Shown here: positions 1-5,622 of the stretch, piece by piece
Layout of the letters: each line of letters begins with the position of its first letter
Numbering within the stretch: position 1 is the stretch's first letter
NCBI GenBank assembly: GCA_013821865.1
Contig: PNJM01000094.1
Span: forward strand, 1 to 8,795
Direction: 5' to 3'
DNA: 8,795 nucleotides
From: Rhodocyclaceae bacterium
GTDB taxonomy: Bacteria; Pseudomonadota; Gammaproteobacteria; Burkholderiales; Rhodocyclaceae
The notes under the pieces: model-generated
What the model saw: the letters and a program-made list of their open reading frames with translations, nothing else
Database searches by the model: none
What the model was told of the DNA's origin: nothing
Translations under genes and position numbers: made by a program

Positions 1-371
1 GTGACGTTCACGATGATGCCGCAGCGGGCATAGGTGCTCTTGCCCAGGCAGACGGTGAGCACGTTGCGCGGGATGCGGAAGTACTCGACGGTGCGCGCCA
101 AAGCAAAGGAATTGGGCGGGATGATGCAGTAGTCGTTCTTGATCTCGACGAAGGAATTCGGGTCGAAGTTCTTCGGGTCGACGATGGTGCAATTGATGTC
201 GGTGAACAGCTTGAATTCGTTCGAGCAGCGGATGTCGTAGCCGTAGCTGGACGTACCGTAGGAGACGATCTTGCGGCCGTCGACCTCGCGCACCTGGCCG
301 GGCTCGAACGGCTCGATCATGCCGTGCTCTTTCGCCATGCGGCGGATCCACTTGTCGGATTTGATGCTCAT
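1..371 (-). CDS. dcd: dCTP deaminase, N-terminal 123 residues (cut by window edge)
   Basis: Dcd deaminates dCTP to dUTP in the cytosol, the first step of the main route to dTMP in proteobacteria. The reading frame opens at the ATG at 371-369 with [19 protein letters not shown], a typical Dcd start, and runs off the left edge. Visible family blocks are [12 protein letters not shown] (residues 37-48) and GKSTYAR (110-116), which holds the Ser and Arg corresponding to the conserved active-site Ser and Arg of E. coli Dcd. The catalytic Glu lies beyond the edge. The family is about 190 residues, so roughly a third is missing. No clear Shine-Dalgarno sequence precedes the ATG; the 16 bases upstream are CGGCGTCACGCG after a T-rich run. 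It lies downstream of apbC on the same strand, with its own likely promoter in the gap. Identification is firm. Confidence 0.96.
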   Translation of the reverse strand, partial: MSIKSDKWIRRMAKEHGMIEPFEPGQVREVDGRKIVSYGTSSYGYDIRCSNEFKLFTDINCTIVDPKNFDPNSFVEIKNDYCIIPPNSFALARTVEYFRIPRNVLTVCLGKSTYARCGIIVNV

Positions 372-380
372 CGCGTGACG

Positions 381-413
381 CCGAAAAGAAAGAGCGGAAT
401 TATCCGCTCTTTC
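381..413 (-). terminator. Probable rho-independent terminator of apbC (11-bp perfect stem)
   Basis: The arms GAAAGAGCGGA (388-398) and TCCGCTCTTTC (403-413) are perfectly complementary around a 4-base loop (399-402). On the minus strand, the direction of apbC, the stem is followed by TTTTCGG, so the transcript has a broken U-run of TTTCTTTT across the end of the stem. The stem starts 22 bases after the apbC stop codon. The U-run is imperfect, and the same dyad could instead be an operator for the dcd promoter it contains. Confidence 0.5.
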
Positions 414-426
414 GGGGGCTGGTCAA
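399..426 (-). promoter_or_regulatory. Predicted sigma70 promoter of dcd, with the -10 inside an inverted repeat
   Basis: Read on the minus strand, TTGACC (426-421) is one base from the -35 consensus. A 16-base spacer follows, then GATAAT (404-399), one base from the -10 consensus. Transcription would start near 392 and give a leader of about 20 bases before the dcd ATG. The -10 lies across the 4-base centre of the perfect inverted repeat at 388-413. The -35 lies just beyond the apbC stop codon. The motif match is seen directly; promoter activity is inferred. Confidence 0.55.
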
Positions 427-434
427 CAAACCAT

Positions 435-1523
435 TCAAGTGTTCTGGATCACGATGTTGGGGAACTTCGCCGTCATGTCCTTCGCCTTCTCGGCGATCTT
501 CACCGCGATGCGCCGGGCAATGCCGCGGTAGATCTCGGCGACGCGGCCGTCGGGATCGGCCACCACCGAGGGCTTGCCCGAGTCGGTCTGCTCGCGGATG
601 TTGATGTCCAGCGGCAGGGCGCCGAGGAACTCGACCTCGTAGTCCTTGCACATCTTCTCGCCGCCGCCGGAGCCGAAGATGTGCTCCTCGTGGCCGCACT
701 TCGAGCAGATGTGGATGCTCATGTTCTCGACGATGCCGAGGATGGGGATGCCCACCTTCTCGAACATCTTGAGCCCCCTGCGCGCGTCGAGCAGGGCGAT
801 GTCCTGCGGCGTGGTGACGATCACCGCTCCTGTCACGGGCACCTGCTGCGCCAGGGTGAGCTGGATGTCGCCGGTGCCCGGCGGCAGGTCGATGACGAGG
901 TAGTCGACGTCGCGCCAGCGCGTATCCCCGAGCAGCTGCTGCAGCGCCTGGGTCACCATGGGGCCGCGCCAGACCATGGGCGTCTCCGCGTCGATGAGAA
1001 AGCCGATCGACATGGCCTGCAGGCCGTAGGCCTCCATCGGCTCCAGGGTCTTGCCGTCGCTCGATTCGGGACGGCCGGTGATGCCCAGCATCTGCGGCTG
1101 CGAGGGACCGTAGATGTCGGCGTCGAGAATGGCCACGCTGGCGCCCTCGGCGGCCAGGCCCAGCGCCAGGTTCACGGCGGTGGTGGACTTGCCCACGCCG
1201 CCCTTGCCCGAGGCCACGGCGATGACGTTCTTCACGTTGGGAATCAGCTTCACGCCGCGCTGCACGGTATGCGAGACGACCTTGCTGTGGACGTTGGCCG
1301 AGACGTTGCCCGCGCCGGGGATGGCCTTCAGCTTGTCGATCACCTGGCGGCGGAAGCCGTCGATCTGGCTCTTCGCCGGGTAGCCCAGCTCGATATCGAC
1401 GGAGATGTTGGCGCCCTCGATCTTGATGTTCTTCGCACAGCGCGTGCTGACAAAATCCTTGCCGGTGTTCGGGTCGGTGATTTCCTTCAGCGCCGTCTGC
1501 ACCTGAAGTTCGGAGATGCTCAT
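435..1523 (-). CDS. apbC: Mrp/ApbC family iron-sulfur cluster carrier ATPase
   Basis: A 362-residue cytosolic P-loop ATPase of the Mrp/NBP35 family, which binds a [4Fe-4S] cluster at a dimer interface and passes it to apo-proteins. The N-terminal MIP18/DUF59-like domain spans about residues 5-75. The deviant Walker A GKGGVGKST is at 106-114, the switch block DADIYGPSQP at 134-143, and the Walker B region DYLVIDLPPGTGD at 207-219. The cluster-binding CxxC is C273-x-x-C276 (ICSKCG). All expected motifs are present and the length is normal. The ATG at 1523-1521 is preceded by GGAG six bases upstream, and the DUF59 domain begins right after it. It is divergent from metG, and a sequence resembling a type 1 IscR box covers its likely promoter, which would fit Fe-S-responsive control. 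The symbols mrp and apbC are both used for this family. Confidence 0.96.
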   Translation of the reverse strand: MSISELQVQTALKEITDPNTGKDFVSTRCAKNIKIEGANISVDIELGYPAKSQIDGFRRQVIDKLKAIPGAGNVSANVHSKVVSHTVQRGVKLIPNVKNVIAVASGKGGVGKSTTAVNLALGLAAEGASVAILDADIYGPSQPQMLGITGRPESSDGKTLEPMEAYGLQAMSIGFLIDAETPMVWRGPMVTQALQQLLGDTRWRDVDYLVIDLPPGTGDIQLTLAQQVPVTGAVIVTTPQDIALLDARRGLKMFEKVGIPILGIVENMSIHICSKCGHEEHIFGSGGGEKMCKDYEVEFLGALPLDINIREQTDSGKPSVVADPDGRVAEIYRGIARRIAVKIAEKAKDMTAKFPNIVIQNT

Positions 1524-1545
1524 TCACTGCTCCATTAGGTTTTTA

Positions 1546-1570
1546 ATACCTGACTATTTTACTCTAGATT
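1546..1570. promoter_or_regulatory. Candidate IscR type 1 binding site in the apbC/metG divergent region
   Basis: The E. coli type 1 IscR consensus is ATASYYGACT, five bases RWWWY, then AGTCRRSTAT. Here 1546-1555 is ATACCTGACT (10 of 10), 1556-1560 is ATTTT (5 of 5) and 1561-1570 is ACTCTAGATT (6 of 10), giving 21 of 25 in all. The site ends 23 bp before the apbC start and contains TAAAAT on the minus strand (1561-1556), a possible apbC -10, so binding would be expected to repress. The match is seen by eye without genome-wide scoring. IscR itself is not in the window. Confidence 0.45.
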
Positions 1571-1582
1571 GCCGTGCGGCAA
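1569..1582. repeat. Perfect 14-bp palindrome between the apbC and metG promoters
   Basis: TTGCCG (1569-1574) and CGGCAA (1577-1582) are exact inverted arms with two bases between. On the minus strand the arm TTGCCG is a reasonable -35-like element, but it is only 15 bases from the candidate apbC -10 TAAAAT, a short spacer. It may be part of the promoter or a small operator. No known regulator is recognised from it. Confidence 0.3.
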
Positions 1583-1611
1583 CCGCAAGAATACAGTTTG
1601 GCCGGCTGCTT

Positions 1612-1620
1612 TGCTAAAAT
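1612..1620 (+). promoter_or_regulatory. Predicted extended -10 promoter of the metG-acyP-oxyR operon
   Basis: TGCTAAAAT carries the TGn extension (1612-1614) and TAAAAT (1615-1620), one base from the -10 consensus. No good -35 lies 17 bases upstream (TACAGT at 1592-1597), as is common for extended -10 promoters. A start near 1627 would give a leader of about 19 bases before the metG ATG at 1646. It also argues against using the upstream ATGs at 1574 and 1619. Confidence 0.5.
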
Positions 1621-1645
1621 GATTGTTTTCTCAGCAAATTCCGCA

Positions 1646-3736
1646 ATGCCAACGCCCCGCCAGATCCTCGTCACCAGCGCCCTCCCTTACGCCAACGGCG
1701 CCATCCATCTCGGCCACCTGGTCGAATACATCCAGACCGACATCTGGGTGCGCTTCCAGAAAATGCAAGGCAGCGAGTGCTGGTATGTCTGCGCCGACGA
1801 CACCCACGGCACGCCCATCATGCTGCGCGCCGACAAGGAAGGGATCACGCCCGAGGAACTGATCCGCCGCGTGCATGGCGAGCACACGCGCGACTTCGCC
1901 GGCTTCCACGTCCAGTTCGACAACTACCACACGACCCACTCGGAAGAAACGCGCCACTACGCCAACGACATCTACGGCAGGCTGAAGGCGGCCGGGCTGA
2001 TCGAGGTGCGTCCCATCGAGCAGTTCTACGATCCGGTGAGGCAGATGTTCCTGCCCGACCGCTACATCAAGGGCGAGTGCCCCAAGTGCGGCACGAAGGA
2101 CCAGTACGGCGACTCCTGCGAATCCTGCGGCGCCGCGTATGCGCCGACCGAGCTGAAAAATCCTTATTCGGCCGTCTCCGGCGCGACGCCGGTGCGCAAG
2201 TCGTCCGATCACTTCTTCTTCAAGCTCTCCGACCCGCGCTGCCAGGCTTTCCTGCGGCGCTGGACGCGCGAGCAGGGCCGCCTGCAGCCCGAAGCCTCCA
2301 ACAAGATGCAGGAATGGCTCGGCGCCGAGGGCGAGAACAAGCTCACCGACTGGGACATCTCGCGCGACGCGCCGTATTTCGGCTTCGAGATCCCCGGCGC
2401 GCCCGGAAAGTTCTTCTACGTCTGGCTCGACGCGCCGATCGGCTATTTCGGCTCGTTCAGGAACTTCGCCGAGAAGAAGCGCGCCGAAGGGGCCATCATC
2501 GACGTGGACGCCTTCATCAGGCCCGGCGGCAACACCGAGATGGTCCACTTTATCGGCAAGGACATCCTCTACTTCCATGCCCTGTTCTGGCCGGCCGAAC
2601 TGGAGCACGCCGGCTACCGCACGCCGACGAAAATCTTTGCCCACGGCTTCCTCACCGTTGACGGACAGAAGATGTCCAAGTCGCGCGGCACCTTCATCAC
2701 CGCCGAGAGCTACCTCAAGCAGGGCCTGAATCCCGAGTGGCTGCGCTACTACTACGCCGCCAAGCTCTCCGGCGCGATGGAGGACATCGACCTCAACCTG
2801 GAGGACTTCGTCGCGCGGGTGAACTCCGATCTGGTCGGCAAGTACATCAATATCGCCAGCCGGTGCGCGGGATTCATCAGCAAGCGGTTTGACGCAGAAC
2901 TGATGCAATCTTCCAGTGTACTGATCAGCGAAACACAGACTGCCGCAGCCTCGATCGCCGGCCTCTACGAGCAGCGCGAGTATGGCAAGGCACTGCGGGA
3001 AGTCATGGCGCTGGCCGACCGCGCCAACCAGTTCGTGAATGAAGAAAAGCCGTGGGAACTGGCGAGGAAGGAAGGCGGCGAACAGGCCCTGCATCGCGTC
3101 TGCTCGGAGGCAATCAACCTGTTCCGGCTGCTCACGCTGTATCTCAAGCCCGTGCTGCCGCAACTTGCCGGGAATATCGAGCGCTTCCTCAACGTGGAGC
3201 CGCTTCGCTGGGCCGATGCGGGCAGCCTGATTCCGGCCGGACACCGCATCAACGAATACACCCACCTCATGACCCGCATCGACCCCAGGCAGGTCGACGC
3301 CCTCGTCGAGGCCAACAAGGTATCGCTGGCGCCTACGCCCGTCCCGCAGCCGCATTCGCAGCAGCGCCATGCCGAGCACCAGCAGCATGCCGAGGAGAAA
3401 GCCGCCGTGTCCCACATCGGCATCGACGACTTTTCGAAAGTCGACCTGCGCATCGCCCGCATCGCCAATGCCGAGCCTGTCGAGGGCGCGGAGAAGCTGA
3501 TCAAGCTCACGCTCGACCTGGGGACGGAGACGCGCACGGTGTTCGCCGGCATCAAGTCGGCCTATGACCCGGCGGCACTCGCCGGACGCCTGACGGTTAT
3601 GGTCGCCAACCTGGCCCCGCGCAAGATGAAGTTCGGCCTGTCGGAAGGCATGGTGCTGGCCGCCTCCGGCGAGGGGCCGGGAATTTTTCTGTTGTCTCCC
3701 GACAGCGGCGCGCAGCCGGGCATGAAGGTGAAATAA
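1646..3736 (+). CDS. metG: Methionyl-tRNA synthetase (class I, with C-terminal tRNA-binding domain)
   Basis: Charges tRNA-Met with methionine in the cytosol, as a homodimer in the long form. The protein has 696 residues; E. coli MetG has 677. The signature HLGH is at residues 21-24 and KMSKS at 342-346. A zinc knuckle with C145, C148, C158 and C161 sits in the connective domain, and WLDAPIGY is at 260-267. A linker rich in Gln, His and Glu (about 561-588) leads to an EMAP/Trbp111-like tRNA-binding and dimerisation domain (about 591-696) opening with [14 protein letters not shown]. The start at 1646 was chosen because [18 protein letters not shown] matches the normal MetG N-terminus. The frame is open upstream to an ATG at 1574, but that extension overlaps the predicted promoter. 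No strong ribosome-binding site precedes 1646. The stop overlaps the next start as TAATG. Confidence 0.97.
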   Translation: MPTPRQILVTSALPYANGAIHLGHLVEYIQTDIWVRFQKMQGSECWYVCADDTHGTPIMLRADKEGITPEELIRRVHGEHTRDFAGFHVQFDNYHTTHSEETRHYANDIYGRLKAAGLIEVRPIEQFYDPVRQMFLPDRYIKGECPKCGTKDQYGDSCESCGAAYAPTELKNPYSAVSGATPVRKSSDHFFFKLSDPRCQAFLRRWTREQGRLQPEASNKMQEWLGAEGENKLTDWDISRDAPYFGFEIPGAPGKFFYVWLDAPIGYFGSFRNFAEKKRAEGAIIDVDAFIRPGGNTEMVHFIGKDILYFHALFWPAELEHAGYRTPTKIFAHGFLTVDGQKMSKSRGTFITAESYLKQGLNPEWLRYYYAAKLSGAMEDIDLNLEDFVARVNSDLVGKYINIASRCAGFISKRFDAELMQSSSVLISETQTAAASIAGLYEQREYGKALREVMALADRANQFVNEEKPWELARKEGGEQALHRVCSEAINLFRLLTLYLKPVLPQLAGNIERFLNVEPLRWADAGSLIPAGHRINEYTHLMTRIDPRQVDALVEANKVSLAPTPVPQPHSQQRHAEHQQHAEEKAAVSHIGIDDFSKVDLRIARIANAEPVEGAEKLIKLTLDLGTETRTVFAGIKSAYDPAALAGRLTVMVANLAPRKMKFGLSEGMVLAASGEGPGIFLLSPDSGAQPGMKVK

Positions 3737-4008
3737 TGGAACGCCGGCGCCTCGTCATTCACGGACGAGTGCAGGGTGTCGGCTTCCGCGCCTCGCTGGC
3801 CTGGGAGGCGCAAAAGCAGGGCGTCTCCGGCTGGGTGCGCAATCGGCGCGACGGTACGGTGGAGGCCATGATCGCCGGCAGCGACGAGGCCGTGGCGGCC
3901 ATGATCGCCTGGGCCCGGCGCGGCCCGCCCGGGGCGCGCGTCGACCGCGTCGAGGTCGAGCTCGGCAGCGGCGATTTTCCGAACTTCGAACAGCTGCCCA
4001 CGGCATGA
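3736..4008 (+). CDS. acyP: Acylphosphatase
   Basis: A 90-residue cytosolic enzyme that hydrolyses acyl phosphates such as carbamoyl phosphate or 1,3-bisphosphoglycerate. Its physiological role in bacteria is poorly defined. The signature GRVQGVGFR (residues 10-18) carries the catalytic Arg18, and [13 protein letters not shown] (32-44) carries the catalytic Asn36. The length is typical. The ATG shares its A with the metG TAA stop (TAATG), and AAGG lies just upstream within metG, so translation is probably coupled. Its own stop overlaps the next start as ATGA. Nothing indicates a functional link to MetG or OxyR beyond cotranscription. Confidence 0.93.
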   Translation: MERRRLVIHGRVQGVGFRASLAWEAQKQGVSGWVRNRRDGTVEAMIAGSDEAVAAMIAWARRGPPGARVDRVEVELGSGDFPNFEQLPTA

Positions 4009-4925
4009 CGCTCACCGACCTGCGCTACATCGTCGCCCTCGCCCGCGAGCGCCATTTCGGCCGCGCCGCCGAGAAGTGCTTCGTCTCCCAGCCGACGCTG
4101 TCGGTGGCGGTGAAGAAGCTCGAGGAGCAGCTCGGCGTCATCCTCTTCGAGCGCTCGCCGCAGGAAGTGCGCGTCACGCCGGTCGGCCAGCGCATCGTCG
4201 CCCAGGCCGAGAAGGTGCTGGCCGAGGCGGCGCAGGTGGCGGAAATCGCCGCCGCCGACCGGGGGCCGCTGGTCGGTTCTCTGCGCGTCGGCGTGATCTT
4301 CACCATCGCGCCCTGGCTGCTGCCGCGCCTGGTGCCGCTGGTCAAGGCGCGGGCGCCGGCCATGCCGCTGATCCTCGAGGAAAACTACACGCAGCGGCTC
4401 ATCGAGAAACTGAAGAACAACGAGATCGACCTGGCTGTCCTCGCCCTGCCGATGGAGGAACCGCGGCTGGTGGCGCAGGCCGTCTATGACGAGCAGTTTC
4501 GTGTGCTGACGCCGGCCAACCACCCTTGGGCCAAGCAAAAGGCCATCGAGGCTTCCGCGCTGCTCGATGTGCAGCTCCTGATGCTCGGCGCCGGCAACTG
4601 CTTCCGCGACCAGGTGCTCGATCTCTGCGCCTCGGCGAGCAGCCAGTCCGGCCTCTCGCCGCACGTGATCGAGGGCAGCTCGCTGGAAACCATCCGCCAC
4701 ATGGTCGCCAGCGGCGTCGGCGTGACGGTCATGCCCGCTTCTGCGGTAGACGACATCTCGCCCAAGGATCCGCTCCTGCGCGTGCGACCGTTCCGGGAAC
4801 CCAATCCGACGCGCCGCGTCGGGCTGGTCTGGCGGGCAAGCTATCCGCGCCATCAGGCCGTTGAAGTGATTCACCACGCCCTGCTCGACTGCAAGCTGCC
4901 CGGCACCCGGCCCGTGGCTATTTGA
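4005..4925 (+). CDS. oxyR: OxyR, hydrogen-peroxide-sensing LysR-type transcriptional regulator
   Basis: A 306-residue LysR-family regulator. The winged helix-turn-helix lies in about residues 1-60 ([19 protein letters not shown], then [17 protein letters not shown]). The effector domain spans about 90-300. The decisive feature is [12 protein letters not shown], placing cysteines at exactly 199 and 208, the same numbers as the peroxidatic and resolving cysteines of E. coli OxyR, followed by [20 protein letters not shown] as in OxyR. H2O2 oxidises Cys199 to form a 199-208 disulfide and activate transcription. The start overlaps the acyP stop (ATGA), so the gene probably rides on the metG operon transcript. 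A candidate OxyR box begins at the last base of its stop codon and faces the rubrerythrin gene, so that gene set is the likely local target. Confidence 0.92.
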   Translation: MTLTDLRYIVALARERHFGRAAEKCFVSQPTLSVAVKKLEEQLGVILFERSPQEVRVTPVGQRIVAQAEKVLAEAAQVAEIAAADRGPLVGSLRVGVIFTIAPWLLPRLVPLVKARAPAMPLILEENYTQRLIEKLKNNEIDLAVLALPMEEPRLVAQAVYDEQFRVLTPANHPWAKQKAIEASALLDVQLLMLGAGNCFRDQVLDLCASASSQSGLSPHVIEGSSLETIRHMVASGVGVTVMPASAVDDISPKDPLLRVRPFREPNPTRRVGLVWRASYPRHQAVEVIHHALLDCKLPGTRPVAI

Positions 4926-4961
4926 TAGCCATAAACTATCAAGTAGGTAGAAAAATCCAAT
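4925..4961. promoter_or_regulatory. Candidate OxyR tetramer binding site upstream of the rubrerythrin gene
   Basis: The E. coli OxyR site is two ATAG-N7-CTAT dyads 7 bp apart. Here the first dyad is ATAGCCATAAACTAT (4925-4939), with arms extended to GATAG/CTATC, matching 9 of 10 fixed positions of ATAGnTnnnAnCTAT. After exactly 7 bases comes GTAGAAAAATCCAAT (4947-4961), matching 6 of 10. It starts at the last base of the oxyR stop codon and ends just before the likely -35 of the rubrerythrin promoter, the usual place for an OxyR activator site. Binding is inferred from motif plus adjacency to oxyR. Confidence 0.7.
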
Positions 4962-4990
4962 TTCCCTTTCGTGTTGAACGGCCTTATCGT
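4962..4990 (+). promoter_or_regulatory. Possible activator-dependent promoter of the rubrerythrin gene
   Basis: TTCCCT (4962-4967) and TATCGT (4985-4990) are spaced 17 bases apart directly after the OxyR box. Both are poor matches to consensus, as expected for a promoter that needs an activator. Transcription would start near 4997, leaving a leader of about 50 bases. The assignment is weak on sequence alone and rests mostly on its position next to the box. Confidence 0.3.
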
Positions 4991-5034
4991 TTACGGGCCA
5001 AGGCCATCGTGTCTTGTCATATTGCAACCCATGT

Positions 5035-5040
5035 GAGGAG
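5035..5040 (+). promoter_or_regulatory. Ribosome-binding site that fixes the rubrerythrin start
   Basis: GAGGAG lies 7 bases before the ATG at 5048. The frame is open further upstream to an ATG at 4922, inside the oxyR stop region and across the OxyR box, but that extension has no such site and no family similarity. Confidence 0.75.
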
Positions 5041-5047
5041 TCAGACC

Positions 5048-5467
5048 ATGCAACTTAAAGGAAGCAAAACCGAAAAGCACCTGAAAGACGCCTTTGCAGG
5101 CGAATCCCAGGCCAACCGCCGTTATCTCTATTTCGCAGCCAAGGCCGACGTCGAGGGCAATAACGACGTCGCCGCCCTGTTCCGCTCCACGGCGGAAGGC
5201 GAAACCGGCCACGCCCACGGCCACCTGGAGTACCTGGAGAAGTGCGGCGATCCGGCCACCGGCATGCCCTTCGGCCCCACCGCCGACAACCTGAAAACCG
5301 CCGTCGCCGGCGAGACCCACGAGTACACCGACATGTACCCAGGCATGGCCAAGGATGCGCGGGCGGAAGGCTTCGACGAGATCGCCGACTGGTTCGAGAC
5401 CCTGGCCAAAGCCGAGCGCTCGCACGCCAACCGCTTCCAGAAGGCCCTGAACGAATTCAACGCCTAA
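5048..5467 (+). CDS. Rubrerythrin family diiron protein lacking the rubredoxin domain
   Basis: A 139-residue ferritin-like four-helix protein. Classical rubrerythrins reduce H2O2 to water at a diiron site and receive electrons through a C-terminal rubredoxin FeS4 domain. All expected diiron ligands are present with rubrerythrin spacing: E19, E52 with H55, E89, E92, and E123 with H126; these correspond to E20, E53, H56, E94, E97, E127 and H130 of the Desulfovibrio vulgaris protein. The rubredoxin domain is absent: the chain ends at NEFNA after the fourth helix, and the only cysteine is C66. In this it resembles sulerythrin-type proteins. An external electron donor is therefore needed, and the Fe-S protein encoded next is a candidate. 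It follows a candidate OxyR box, which fits peroxide induction. No signal peptide is seen, so it is cytosolic. Confidence 0.92.
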   Translation: MQLKGSKTEKHLKDAFAGESQANRRYLYFAAKADVEGNNDVAALFRSTAEGETGHAHGHLEYLEKCGDPATGMPFGPTADNLKTAVAGETHEYTDMYPGMAKDARAEGFDEIADWFETLAKAERSHANRFQKALNEFNA

Positions 5468-5476
5468 GATGAAACG

Positions 5477-5590
5477 GCCCCCACGCTCACTTCGTTCGCT
5501 GTCCCCCGAGGGGGCGCAGGCCTTCCTTGGGGCGGCCCGGCGGAAGGCCTGAGCGGGTTCCCGCCCGGTCGCCCGCTGGGGCGACCGGGC
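5477..5590. repeat. GC-rich intergenic hairpin array, probable dispersed REP-like element
   Basis: The 155-bp gap between the rubrerythrin and Fe-S genes is filled with strong inverted repeats. CCCCC/GGGGG lie at 5503-5507 and 5510-5514. A 10-bp stem pairs CAGGCCTTCC (5517-5526) with GGAAGGCCTG (5542-5551). A 12-bp perfect stem pairs GCCCGGTCGCCC (5563-5574) with GGGCGACCGGGC (5579-5590) around a 4-base loop. No T-run follows, so it is not a standard terminator. The opening (CCCCCACGCTCACTTCGTTC and what follows) recalls intergenic repeats seen many times in betaproteobacterial genomes; that recollection is unverified. It may stabilise the mRNA or partly uncouple expression of the two genes. 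Confidence 0.6.
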
Positions 5591-5622
5591 ACCCGCACAT
5601 ATAAAAGCACAGGAAGAACCGC

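Noticed and set aside
324..1538. Plus-strand open frame of 404 codons opposite apbC and the dcd start
   Set aside because: It lies antisense to apbC, which has all Mrp motifs. Its composition (Asp, Leu, His, Arg and Ala in excess) is typical of a reverse-strand shadow in GC-rich DNA.
1574..1645. N-terminal extension of MetG by 24 residues
   Set aside because: It overlaps the predicted extended -10 promoter, and the residues are not like a MetG N-terminus; [18 protein letters not shown] is.
3340..3405. Short repeat (CATGCCGAG twice) in the His/Gln-rich MetG linker
   Set aside because: Explained by a low-complexity flexible linker between the synthetase body and the tRNA-binding domain; such linkers vary freely.
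1631..3415. Minus-strand open frame of 594 codons opposite metG
   Set aside because: Shadow of metG: no recognisable family and biased composition. metG has all catalytic signatures on the other strand.
4980..5005. GGCCTT/AAGGCC stem in the rubrerythrin leader, considered as an oxyR terminator
   Set aside because: Only 6 bp with a 14-base loop, no T-run, and it overlaps the proposed promoter.
3759..5027. Minus-strand open frame of 422 codons opposite acyP and oxyR
   Set aside because: Spans two well-identified genes in antisense, with low-complexity Arg, His and Asp-rich composition and no domain.
4922..5047. N-terminal extension of the rubrerythrin by 42 residues
   Set aside because: It would translate the OxyR box and promoter region; a good GAGGAG sits just before the ATG at 5048, and the family begins there.
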